Source of the DNA: JAAEQG01 sp023133475
Lineage (GTDB): Bacteria; Planctomycetota; Phycisphaerae; UBA1845
Assembly: GCA_030631415.1 (NCBI GenBank)
Contig: DAOVLE010000195.1
Location: 1 to 10,167, forward strand
DNA length: 10,167 nucleotides
Reading direction: 5' to 3'
Made by a program: the position numbers and the translations under genes. Under the pieces are notes generated by a model that ran no database searches, was not told the origin of the DNA, and was given only the letters and a program-made list of their open reading frames with translations. Of the stretch, positions 1 to 7,601 are shown piece by piece. Within the stretch, counting starts at the first letter, position 1, and each line of letters opens with the position of its first letter.

Positions 1-77
1 AAGGTCCAAAGTCCAAAGTCACGCTGGTTTCTGACTTTGGACTTTGGACTTTGGACTAGGGACTTTGGACTTATTAG
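1..77. repeat. TTTGGAC heptamer array folding into a 17-bp stem hairpin (copy A)
   Basis: Two GTCCAAA heptamers plus GTC (4-20) are followed by a 12-base loop, ACGCTGGTTTCT (21-32), and by the exact complementary arm at 33-49. This gives a perfect 17-bp stem. More GACTTTG heptamers follow to about 67, then TTATTAGC. The same stem and loop occur in opposite orientation at 2464-2509. It lies just beyond the sulfotransferase gene and may form a hairpin in the 3' end of that transcript, but no T-tract supports a standard intrinsic terminator. The left edge may be cut by the window boundary. Confidence 0.85.
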
Positions 78-84
78 CCAGGAA

Positions 85-101
85 GGCGGGTGGAACCCGC
101 C

Positions 102-106
<5 letters not shown>
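85..106 (-). repeat. REP-like 22-bp palindromic repeat, single copy
   Basis: Stem arms GGCGGGT and ACCCGCC flank a 3-base centre, followed by CTACA. It is one of ten copies in the window. This copy is read in the reverse orientation and is not paired with a second REP. Its CTA at 102-104 supplies the TAG stop codon of the sulfotransferase ORF on the minus strand, so the repeat overlaps the predicted gene end. Confidence 0.85.
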
Positions 107-1064
<958 letters not shown>

Positions 1065-1067
1065 AAC

Positions 1068-2345
1068 CTATCTGTCCCATCCACTGCGGAGAGGGTCGTC
1101 CATATCCGGTTCCGCGTTGTTTGCGGTTTTGTGGTCGGCGCCTGACTCCTTGTTTTCCTCCTCCTCCTCGGTGGAATCGCCTTCGCCGGGCGGAGTCAAG
1201 CCCTTGAGAATATCATCGACACGCAGATGACGCACGTCGCTTGAGGCAAAGCATCCCACTCGTCCGCCCGGGGTGACCAGGTAGAACGTCAGGCTGTCGG
1301 GATTGGGCGCAGCCAGGCATTTGCTTGACAGGGGAATGACCGATTGCACCTTGGCAGTGCTGCTGTCCAGAAGTGCAACGCGATCGTCGCCCAATGCCAC
1401 ACAGGTGCGATCCGCCCGCCGGGACACAAAAGCAGTGGCATCGGCTTGCGACCATAGCAACTCACCGGTGTCCACGTCGATGGCGTAGAGGCCGCAGCCT
1501 TTACAGTGCTGGTAGACCGTCCTTTGAGAGGTAATGGGGGCGTCGCGCAAGGCCTGCGGAAGACGATATCGCCATATCTGTCTGCCGGTGTTCAGGTCCA
1601 GGCGGTAAAGCGATCGGTCCAGGCCGGCGACGTACACTCCGCTCTCGTCCGCGTAGAGGTCCGCCACCACGGCGGCTTCGGTGGCGTGATACCACTTGAG
1701 GGTTTTGTGCCAGTCGGCGGTGCAGGCGAAGACGGTCCCGCCCTGCGAGGCGAAATACACCACGTCGTCAATGAGCAGCGGAGCCGAGGTTACCGGGCCG
1801 CCGCCAAGCACCTTCCAGATGCGGATCGGCACCCCATTGACGGGATCGTGCCAACGCACCGCGTAGAGGTGCCCGTCGCTACTGCCGGCAAACAACAACA
1901 GGGAGTTGCCCACCGCGGCACTGCCCGCCGGCCACATCCCCGACATCTTTGCCAGCACCTCGCCGGAGTGCCGGTTGTACACATACGCACCGTCCGAATG
2001 AGCCGCCAGGACCGCCCCCTTCCCCTGGGCGGTATGCAGGTGGAAGGGCTTGAATACCCGCCGCCCCCGGCGGGCAACACTGTGGGCCCAACGCAACAAC
2101 CCCACCTGAGAATCCACCGCATGAAGATCACCCAGACGGGTGGACACATATAGGGTGTCATCGAGCAAGTGCGCCGAAACCGCCGAATCCCCACGCTGGA
2201 ACGGCAACTTGGCCTCCCAGTAGCAGGTCAAGCCTGCCTGACGAAGGGCATTGTCTTCCGCGATTGCCTCGCCCTCGGCAGCTCGAATACCTGCCTGCAA
2301 ACCCAGCAAAACCATCAGCCCTGTTGTCAGCACTCGGTAATTCAT
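1068..2345 (-). CDS. Secreted PQQ-like beta-propeller repeat protein
   Basis: Predicted extracytoplasmic beta-propeller of 425 residues with no clear catalytic motif. The ATG at 2345 is chosen because AGGAG lies 8 bases upstream and the protein then opens with a signal peptide, MNYRVLTTGLMVLLGLQAG, with likely cleavage after IRAA. Upstream in-frame ATGs lack both features. The body has repeated PQQ/WD-type blades, each with an aromatic strand end: GLLRWAHSV, WHKTLKWYH, LNTGRQIWRYRL, VDTGELLWSQ. CKGCG is present but is not a haem CxxCH site. The C-terminus has an acidic stretch, STEEEEENKES, probably disordered. The fold is often a protein-interaction scaffold (as in BamB) or a quinoprotein, but the substrate is unknown. 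It is followed after 3 bases by the sulfotransferase gene. Confidence 0.85.
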   Translation of the reverse strand: MNYRVLTTGLMVLLGLQAGIRAAEGEAIAEDNALRQAGLTCYWEAKLPFQRGDSAVSAHLLDDTLYVSTRLGDLHAVDSQVGLLRWAHSVARRGRRVFKPFHLHTAQGKGAVLAAHSDGAYVYNRHSGEVLAKMSGMWPAGSAAVGNSLLLFAGSSDGHLYAVRWHDPVNGVPIRIWKVLGGGPVTSAPLLIDDVVYFASQGGTVFACTADWHKTLKWYHATEAAVVADLYADESGVYVAGLDRSLYRLDLNTGRQIWRYRLPQALRDAPITSQRTVYQHCKGCGLYAIDVDTGELLWSQADATAFVSRRADRTCVALGDDRVALLDSSTAKVQSVIPLSSKCLAAPNPDSLTFYLVTPGGRVGCFASSDVRHLRVDDILKGLTPPGEGDSTEEEEENKESGADHKTANNAEPDMDDPLRSGWDR

Positions 2346-2402
2346 CCGCAGAACTCCTCTTGCTCGCATCAGTCCATCACCGCGTCCTCGCGACGACGAC
2401 GT

Positions 2403-2431
2403 ATCATAGCACAGACTCGCACATGGTTCGA
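2403..2431 (-). promoter_or_regulatory. Candidate sigma70-type promoter (extended -10) for the beta-propeller/sulfotransferase pair
   Basis: On the minus strand, TGCTATGAT supplies an extended -10 (TATGAT at 2408-2403). A weak -35, TCGAAC (2431-2426), lies 17 bp upstream. Transcription would start near 2396, about 50 bases before the ATG. The -10 is convincing but the -35 matches consensus at only about half of its positions. Confidence 0.4.
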
Positions 2432-2436
2432 GCGGT

Positions 2437-2457
2437 TGTAGGGCGGGTTCCACCCGC
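2437..2457 (+). repeat. REP-like palindromic repeat, single copy
   Basis: TGTAGGGCGGGT followed by TCC and ACCCGC, missing the last base of the usual arm. It joins directly to TAATAAGTCC of the neighbouring heptamer hairpin, mirroring the REP plus hairpin arrangement at 1-106. It lies upstream of the candidate promoter of the beta-propeller gene. Confidence 0.8.
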
Positions 2458-2463
2458 TAATAA

Positions 2464-2530
2464 GTCCAAAGTCCAAAGTCAGAAACCAGCGTGACTTTGG
2501 ACCTTGGACCTTGGACTTTGGACCTTGGAC
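2464..2530. repeat. TTTGGAC heptamer array folding into a 17-bp stem hairpin (copy B, inverted relative to copy A)
   Basis: The arm at 2464-2480, a 12-base loop AGAAACCAGCGT (2481-2492) and a second arm at 2493-2509 pair over 16 of 17 positions. Further CCTTGGA/CTTTGGA units follow to 2530. The loop is the exact reverse complement of the loop in copy A. The array abuts the TAG stop of the DUF1573 gene, so its transcript would carry this hairpin at its 3' end. Confidence 0.85.
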
Positions 2531-4179
2531 TACTGATTGCTATCCTTCGTTTCTGCCGCTGATCTCGCTTTTTGGGCACGTTGCACGTCCAGGGGCTTTA
2601 TGGGGAGGATTGTCGGGGAGGTTCTTCGCGGCCGGGCACCTGGAGCATCACTGTTGCCTGTTCGAGAATCGCTCAGCGATTCGCCGGCCAAAAGACGGTC
2701 CAGTTCCCCGGACACAAGTTCGGCAAGGTTCCGCTTGGCGCCGAAGTGCACCGCCTCGACCACGCCGTTTTTGCCCAGCAGATACATTATGGGGAAGCTC
2801 TCAGCAAAGTAAGGCCCGCCGGCTTTGTGGTCGGGGTCCAGCACCCGCTCCATAGTGAGGCCTAACTCTTTGAAGTGCTCTGCGATCTGCTGCTCGGTTC
2901 TGCCGCGTTTCCCGGTGCGAGTGTCCTCGCTGATGGCGATGACACGGACGCCCTTGCCCTTGTACTTCTGATGAATCGTCTCGACCTCGGGCAACGAGCG
3001 TTTGGAGAAACCACACCAGCAGGCGTAGAACTCCAACACCAGAACCTCGTCACCAGGCTCACCGACGGCGATTTGCTTGCCATCCACGGTTTCGATGGTG
3101 ACCCGGGGAGCTGGGTGCCCGACGAGTTTCTCGCCCGGCCTGGGCTTGGCTTTGCGGGCCTTGAATTTGGTTATCGGCACGATCATCCGGGGGGTCTGTG
3201 CATCGTCGGTGTTGATCACCAACTCGGCGTCCTGGCCCTGGGGCAGGTATCCCGCCGGGAAAATCACCTCGATAACGTAATCTTTTCCCGGCTGCTGTTC
3301 GTGCACCGTGGCGGTGACCCGTGGGTCGTTCACTTCCACGGCGGTGATCTTCACCTCGGTCTTGCCGTTGTTGATGAACCGCACCGTGCGCTTGGACTCT
3401 TTGTCTTGCGCCGAGCGGAACTGAAGCGACTCCGGCCGGAGTTCCAACCGTGGCGGAACCATGGCAGTGCATCGTATCTTGATCTCCTTTTGGGCTGCGA
3501 TGTTCGTGCCCAGATAGAAGGTCGCGCGGTTAAGCCTGGGCCTATAGGGTGGATTGCCGGTGATCGCCAGTTCAAAGTGCTTGCCCGGCTCGATTTCCTT
3601 GAGTTCCGCCGAGAAGGGGCCTACCTTGTTTTCTTTGACTGTAAGCTCCAGGTGCTCGTCGCTGTTGTTGACGATCGTAATCGTCTTGTTGAGCACCTGA
3701 TCCGGCTGAACTTTCGTAAAGGAAACGTTGTGTGGCTCGACGGTGATGTACTGCTTGGCCACTCCGCTCAGCTTCAGGCGGACGGTGGGATTGTTCGGGT
3801 CGTTGGTGGAGATGGTGACGCTTTTGGAGAACTTGCCCCGAAAGTTTTTGGTCCGCACTTTGACATTGATCTTGCCCTCTTTGCCGGGGGCGATCTGCTT
3901 ATCGTATCCGGTTGATGTGCAACCGCACGAGGCTTTGACCTTCAGAATCTCCAGGGTGGCGGTCCCGGTGTTCTTCACCGTGAAGCTGTGAGCAAGATCG
4001 AGACCCGCCCAGAACTCCCCGAAGTCCTTGTTCATCTCGGAGACTTCGAAACGGGGGGCATCTTTCTCCGGCTCCGCCGCCGGAGACAGTCCCGCAACGG
4101 CGAGACAGGCCAACGCAACCAACAAAGCAAGTGCCGACCGCGACACCGCCGAACACGTATCGAGCAGAAATCGGTTCAT
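2530..4179 (-). CDS. Secreted DUF1573 / Ig-like / TlpA-type thioredoxin-fold fusion protein
   Basis: Exported protein of 549 residues. The ATG at 4179 is chosen because GGGAG lies 6 bases upstream and the N-terminus is a signal peptide with the hydrophobic core ALALLVALACLAVAGL; cleavage is likely near residue 34. A DUF1573 domain follows, with the SCGCT motif at 84-88. Next come two or three Ig-like beta-sandwich segments (about 140-340), then a TlpA/redoxin domain from about 353 to 495 with cis-Pro P463 in FPIMYLLG. The active site reads CWCGFS (387-392): the usual second Cys of WCxxC is Ser and the residue before Trp is Cys. Ordinary two-Cys chemistry therefore may not apply. The C-terminal ~50 residues are low-complexity. 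The cell-envelope location is inferred from the signal peptide, and the partner is unknown. The gene appears monocistronic with its own promoter. Confidence 0.88.
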   Translation of the reverse strand: MNRFLLDTCSAVSRSALALLVALACLAVAGLSPAAEPEKDAPRFEVSEMNKDFGEFWAGLDLAHSFTVKNTGTATLEILKVKASCGCTSTGYDKQIAPGKEGKINVKVRTKNFRGKFSKSVTISTNDPNNPTVRLKLSGVAKQYITVEPHNVSFTKVQPDQVLNKTITIVNNSDEHLELTVKENKVGPFSAELKEIEPGKHFELAITGNPPYRPRLNRATFYLGTNIAAQKEIKIRCTAMVPPRLELRPESLQFRSAQDKESKRTVRFINNGKTEVKITAVEVNDPRVTATVHEQQPGKDYVIEVIFPAGYLPQGQDAELVINTDDAQTPRMIVPITKFKARKAKPRPGEKLVGHPAPRVTIETVDGKQIAVGEPGDEVLVLEFYACWCGFSKRSLPEVETIHQKYKGKGVRVIAISEDTRTGKRGRTEQQIAEHFKELGLTMERVLDPDHKAGGPYFAESFPIMYLLGKNGVVEAVHFGAKRNLAELVSGELDRLLAGESLSDSRTGNSDAPGARPRRTSPTILPIKPLDVQRAQKARSAAETKDSNQ

Positions 4180-4281
4180 AAGAAGCTCCCGGAAAATTTG
4201 TGGTCCTTTTCCAATGTTAATGCCCCAGGGTTTTCCCCACATACGGATGGGAAACGTTTGCCTGGGACCTGTCATCGCTGA

Positions 4282-4310
4282 TTATTAAACCATCGTGCCC
4301 GATGATTCAA
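4282..4310 (-). promoter_or_regulatory. Candidate sigma70-type promoter for the DUF1573/TlpA gene
   Basis: On the minus strand, TTGAAT (4310-4305) and TAATAA (4287-4282) are separated by exactly 17 bp. This predicts a start near 4275 and a leader of about 95 bases. The -10 hexamer is identical to that of the yceH promoter candidate. Confidence 0.45.
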
Positions 4311-4358
4311 CGACAAAGGCGCAACATGCGCGTAATAAGCACGACTTTAACCCGAGTC

Positions 4359-4417
4359 TGTAGGGCGGGTTTCACCCGCCTTTGTAGCATGGTGCGGCGG
4401 GTGGAACCCGCCCTACA
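4359..4417. repeat. Inverted pair of REP-like repeats (BIME-like, 59 bp)
   Basis: A forward REP (4359-4380) and a reverse REP (4396-4417) flank a 15-base spacer, TTTGTAGCATGGTGC. Each half is a hairpin, and the two halves can also pair with each other with one mismatch. It sits 3 bases beyond the thermonuclease stop codon. It could stabilise or end that transcript, but there is no T-tract. Confidence 0.88.
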
Positions 4418-4420
4418 GCT

Positions 4421-5065
4421 TTAGCGAGACTCGAAGGTTTTTTCCATGCGTTGGCGCCAAGCGGGTTTATCGTCGAACTTGACCGCCGCCCACAAACCGG
4501 CACCGTGGTTTCGAGCACGTTTTTCCAGCGTCTTGTAGCTCTTCTTGAGCGGATGCCAAAACCGCCAGTCGGCATACGCATATCCGCCCTCGATCAGTAG
4601 CTCGTTAAACGAATCATCCTCGGGCACCAGATGGACGTAAGCCAATAGACGCCCGTAAAGACCGCGAGTCTTGGTCGGGGATAGTTCGATTCGCACCTCT
4701 CTGCCCAGCAGGGTGCACTTGGCGAACGCGGAGGCTTGAGGCCCGAAGTGCATCTCATCTGCCCGGCTACCGGCGACTTCCGGCGTATCCACGCCCCACA
4801 AGCGGATGCGCGTGTGGGGGTATTGGCCGTTTGGGACGGCGATGTCCAAAGTGTCGCCGTCCACGACATTGGCCACCGTGAAAACCTGGTTGTGGTAGCG
4901 GGTGTAGTCATCGCTTTGCCGCCGGCTGCAAAGATGGTCCACCACCGCCGCCAATAACCCAACAGCCACCACCCCACAAACCAAAGGCCTGCGGCGGTAG
5001 ATAGGCCCAACGACGACGTGAGGCCCAAGCGATTTGACCGGCGGATACGCTCGGGTTTGGTTCAC
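4421..5065 (-). CDS. Membrane-anchored thermonuclease (staphylococcal nuclease-like, SNase domain)
   Basis: Predicted Ca2+-dependent nuclease cutting DNA or RNA, 214 residues. Residues 24-26 are RRR and 27-45 form a hydrophobic segment, which should anchor or export the catalytic domain. The SNase domain (about 60-200) has VVDGDTL (67-73), RIRLWGVDTPE (86-96) and LYGRLLAYV (136-144). The residues equivalent to SNase D21, R35, D40, E43 and R87 are D71, R88, D93, E96 and R139, all present. I favour the GTG at 5065, one base after the TGA of aspartate kinase, because the only upstream in-frame ATGs (5110, 5128) lie inside the kinase gene. The ribosome-binding site is weak, so translation may depend on coupling. 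No metabolic link to the kinase is evident. Confidence 0.9.
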   Translation of the reverse strand: MNQTRAYPPVKSLGPHVVVGPIYRRRPLVCGVVAVGLLAAVVDHLCSRRQSDDYTRYHNQVFTVANVVDGDTLDIAVPNGQYPHTRIRLWGVDTPEVAGSRADEMHFGPQASAFAKCTLLGREVRIELSPTKTRGLYGRLLAYVHLVPEDDSFNELLIEGGYAYADWRFWHPLKKSYKTLEKRARNHGAGLWAAVKFDDKPAWRQRMEKTFESR

Positions 5066-5066
5066 G

Positions 5067-6302
5067 TCACTGCTCGTTCTCGGGGGGTTCGTCCAGCTCG
5101 AAGGCGTCATGGATAGCCCGCAGGGCACGGTGGCTTTCGTCGCGGCGCACGATGCAGCTTATCACGATCTCGCTGGTCGAAATCGAATGGATATTGACCC
5201 TGGCTTTTGCCAGCGCGTTAAACAGCTTAGCCGCCACCCCGGTGTGGGTCCGCATCCCGATCCCCACCACGCTGACCTTACACACCTCATCGTCCACCTC
5301 CACCGGCCCAAAACCGCCTTCTGCGGACAGGCGGCTGCATACCTCGACAGCCTCGCCTAACTGGGCGTGATCCGTGGAGAACCCGACGTTGGCCATCCGA
5401 CCGCTGTCGTAGAAGTTCTGGATGATGTCGTCCACCAGGATGTTGTGCTTGCTCACCTCTGCGAAGATGGTGGCTGCCACACCCGGATGATTGGGCACGC
5501 CGGTGAGCACGATGGTGGCCAGGTTTGCTTTGATGATCGCCCCGCGGACGACAATATCTTCCATACCCTTGGTTTCGTTCATGATCATGGTCCCGGGTGT
5601 ATCGGTGAACGAGCTGCGCACGTGGATCGGCACGTCGTACTTTTTTCCGAACTCGATGGCCCGCGAGTGCATCACCCCAGCCCCGCAGCCAGCCATCTCG
5701 AGCATTTCATCATAGCTGATCACACTCATCTTGCGGGCGACGGGTATGAGTCTCGGATCGGCGGTGTAGATGCCGTCCACGTCGGTGTTGATCTCACAGA
5801 CCTCCGCGTGGAGGACGGCTGCCAATGCCGCCGCGGTGGTGTCCGATGCCCCGCGCCCCAGTGTGGTGATCTCGCCGCCGGCATCGACGCCCTGGAAACC
5901 AGCCGCAATCACAATCGCCCCGGACTCCAACTCGCAATCGAGCCGGTTGCGGTTGATGGCCTGAATCCGAGCGCGGGTGTGTGCGCTGTCGGTGACCAGG
6001 CCCAGTTGCCCGCCGGTCAGGCTGATGGCGTCATAGCCTGCGGCATGGATGGCCATCGCCATCAGGGCGATGGAAATCTGCTCACCGGTGGTCAGCAGCA
6101 TGTCCAACTCCCGCTTGGGCGGGTCGGGCGAAACCTCGGCAGCCAACTCCAGCAGCTTATCGGTAGTCTTGCCCATAGCCGACACCACCATGACCACCTG
6201 CTTGCCCGCGCACTTGGCCCGAATGGCCCGGCGGGCTGCCCGATGAATCTTCTCCGCGTCGGCGAGACTCGTGCCACCAAATTTCTGGATGATAAGCGAC
6301 AT
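5067..6302 (-). CDS. lysC: Aspartate kinase (monofunctional, two C-terminal ACT domains)
   Basis: Phosphorylates L-aspartate with ATP, the first step towards lysine (diaminopimelate), threonine and methionine; cytoplasmic. The 411-residue product begins MSLIIQKFGGTS, the family's standard KFGGTS start. The ATG at 6302 is preferred over that at 6323 for this reason, although neither has a strong ribosome-binding site. Kinase motifs include LLTTGEQIS, GEITTLGRGASDTT and INTDVDGIYTADPR. The last ~150 residues form tandem ACT domains (VVRGAIIKANLATI; KVSVVGIGMRTHTGVA), implying allosteric feedback. Length matches Bacillus-type LysC rather than bifunctional ThrA. Met247 begins the ACT half, near where an internal start yields a separate beta subunit in Bacillus, but no ribosome-binding site is evident. 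A tandem-repeat array precedes the gene. Confidence 0.96.
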   Translation of the reverse strand: MSLIIQKFGGTSLADAEKIHRAARRAIRAKCAGKQVVMVVSAMGKTTDKLLELAAEVSPDPPKRELDMLLTTGEQISIALMAMAIHAAGYDAISLTGGQLGLVTDSAHTRARIQAINRNRLDCELESGAIVIAAGFQGVDAGGEITTLGRGASDTTAAALAAVLHAEVCEINTDVDGIYTADPRLIPVARKMSVISYDEMLEMAGCGAGVMHSRAIEFGKKYDVPIHVRSSFTDTPGTMIMNETKGMEDIVVRGAIIKANLATIVLTGVPNHPGVAATIFAEVSKHNILVDDIIQNFYDSGRMANVGFSTDHAQLGEAVEVCSRLSAEGGFGPVEVDDEVCKVSVVGIGMRTHTGVAAKLFNALAKARVNIHSISTSEIVISCIVRRDESHRALRAIHDAFELDEPPENEQ

Positions 6303-6344
6303 AGGCAAATTCCAAGTATACATTCAGTAAGCCCGTGGTGAAGA

Positions 6345-6423
6345 GGCAACAAGCAAAAGGCAAAAGGCAAAAGGCAAAAGGCAACAGGGCAACGAGGCAA
6401 CAGGGCAACGAGGCAACAAGGCG
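6345..6423. repeat. Heptamer-to-octamer tandem repeat upstream of aspartate kinase
   Basis: Four perfect GCAAAAG heptamers (6353-6380) change directly into five octamers (6381-6420) alternating GCAACAGG and GCAACGAG, the last being GCAACAAG. A partial GGCAAC precedes at 6345. The array ends 43 bases before the aspartate kinase start codon and so lies in its leader or promoter region. No convincing coding function is seen. Confidence 0.88.
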
Positions 6424-6443
6424 TTTGCGGATCCGAGCCCAAT

Positions 6444-6519
6444 TGTAGGGCGGGTTTTACCCGCCTTCTTGTCATGGGGGGGGGCTTGATATGGGAAGGC
6501 GGGTGGAACCCGCCCTACT
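6444..6519. repeat. Inverted pair of REP-like repeats with expanded spacer
   Basis: A forward REP (6444-6465) and a reverse REP (6498-6519) are separated by 32 bases instead of the 15 seen in the other three pairs. The spacer contains a run of nine G (6476-6484). The pair lies between the ParA-like gene and aspartate kinase and could separate their transcripts. The rest of the gap (6303-6563) shows no gene. Confidence 0.87.
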
Positions 6520-6563
6520 AACCACAACAACGTTTTGGCGGGCATCAGAAGAAGGCCGCTCCC

Positions 6564-7601
6564 TTACGGTCGCGGTACTGAAGACTCCGTGATTTTCAGG
6601 GCAAGCTCTTTGAAGTCCTGATAGGCGCCCTGGACCGCGTACGTATGAGCACCCAACGCACCATCGGCGGGTTTGAGATGAAAGATAGGCTTGCGAGCTT
6701 CCTGGGCCATCGGCATGAGACTTCGATAGTGCTTGAGCAGGGCGAAACAGTGCTCATCGTCGGTAACGCTGGGGGAATCGTCCACTGATTCGTCTTCGCC
6801 GAGCACGTGCTTCCGATACGTCCCGGGAATCCGCGCGATCCATCTTTCGTAAGACTTGACCGGCCGATCTCGGCGAACCGAGTGCTGCATGACGATGTAC
6901 CCGACCGGATTCATCTTTCCTTTCGGCAACTCCAAGTTCTCGACCGGATTCTTGCTTAGTCGATCAGACCATCCTTCACGCCAGGCCCGCAAGGTCGGCC
7001 CGAGGTTTCTCAAGCCTTGCAGGGAAAAGATGTCCGGTCCGAGCGGGATTACCACTGAGTCCGAGGAGATGAGGGCTGCCCGGTTGATGGCCCCAAGGTT
7101 CGGCCCAAGGTCGACGAGAACCACATCGGCGCGGTGCAGTTCGGCGCCACGTTGCATCACACGCCAGAACGCGGAGATAACACGAAAAGCCCGTTCATCT
7201 CGGTCGAGGCATTTAGGCCAGACACCAGACAAGTCGTCCTCGAACTGCGAAAGAGACATGTCCCCAGGGATCAAGACAAGACGCTCATCAATCCTTTCCA
7301 GGAGCGGGTCAATGATATTTTCCACATCGATCTTCTCAAGGAGTGGGTCAATGATATCTCCCACGCCGATCTTCAAAGGGCGAACAGCACCGTAAATGGT
7401 CGCCGGATGCTGGTTCTCAGGCCAAAGCTGCTCGAGGCGCTCATCTTCCAGAAACGCCGCGGACAAGTTCCCCTGCGGATCAAGATCCGTCGCTACCACT
7501 CGAATGCCTTGATCCGCCATCATCCAGGCGACGTGGTAGACAAGAGATGTCTTGCCGACCCCGCCTTTGTTGTTGAAGAACGCAATGACGGGAACACTCA
7601 T
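6564..7601 (-). CDS. ParA-like P-loop ATPase, partner of the AlbA_2-GHKL protein
   Basis: 345-residue ParA/MinD-superfamily ATPase. The deviant Walker A KGGVGKT is at 12-18 with signature Lys12 and Lys17, Walker A' DLDPQGN is at 39-45, and Walker B VVLVDLGP is at 160-167. The ATG at 7601 is preceded by AGGAG with 6-base spacing and opens directly into the Walker A strand; an ATG at 7856 would add 85 residues encoded inside the upstream gene and is rejected. The start overlaps the upstream TGA (ATGA), indicating translational coupling. A 13-residue tandem duplication (IIDPLLEKID/IIDPLLERID) lies between Walker A' and B. The C-terminal ~140 residues, including VKSYERWIARIPGTYR, are unlike a minimal ParA. 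No ParB gene or centromere-like repeat is next to it, so plasmid partition is not supported. Function unknown. Confidence 0.88.
   Translation of the reverse strand: MSVPVIAFFNNKGGVGKTSLVYHVAWMMADQGIRVVATDLDPQGNLSAAFLEDERLEQLWPENQHPATIYGAVRPLKIGVGDIIDPLLEKIDVENIIDPLLERIDERLVLIPGDMSLSQFEDDLSGVWPKCLDRDERAFRVISAFWRVMQRGAELHRADVVLVDLGPNLGAINRAALISSDSVVIPLGPDIFSLQGLRNLGPTLRAWREGWSDRLSKNPVENLELPKGKMNPVGYIVMQHSVRRDRPVKSYERWIARIPGTYRKHVLGEDESVDDSPSVTDDEHCFALLKHYRSLMPMAQEARKPIFHLKPADGALGAHTYAVQGAYQDFKELALKITESSVPRP
7287..7364. repeat. 39-bp in-frame tandem duplication within the ParA-like gene
   Basis: Units 7287-7325 and 7326-7364 are identical at 32 of 39 positions. They encode two adjacent 13-residue copies of an IIDPLLE(K/R)ID motif (about residues 81-106 of the ATPase). 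The duplication keeps the reading frame, and most differences are synonymous or conservative, suggesting the extra copy is tolerated or selected. Confidence 0.85.

Noticed and set aside
1506..2153. Plus-strand ORF of 215 codons
   Set aside because: It is antisense to the beta-propeller gene, with no family resemblance and no ribosome-binding site noted.
1068..2345. Cytochrome-type haem site in the beta-propeller protein (CKGCG)
   Set aside because: The residue after the second Cys is Gly rather than His, so it is not a c-type haem motif.
2875..3915. Long plus-strand ORF of 346 codons
   Set aside because: It is antisense to the DUF1573/TlpA gene, whose domains, signal peptide and ribosome-binding site are clear. 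The opposite-frame product has no recognisable motif.
5367..6341. Plus-strand ORF of 324 codons
   Set aside because: It is antisense to aspartate kinase. The His/Asp/Gly-rich translation is typical of the reverse strand of a GC-rich gene.
6564..7601. Plasmid or chromosome partition locus (ParA of ParABS)
   Set aside because: There is no ParB-like gene or cluster of parS-like sites nearby, and the partner gene is AlbA_2-GHKL. The chromosomal neighbours (lysC, yceH) also argue against a plasmid backbone.
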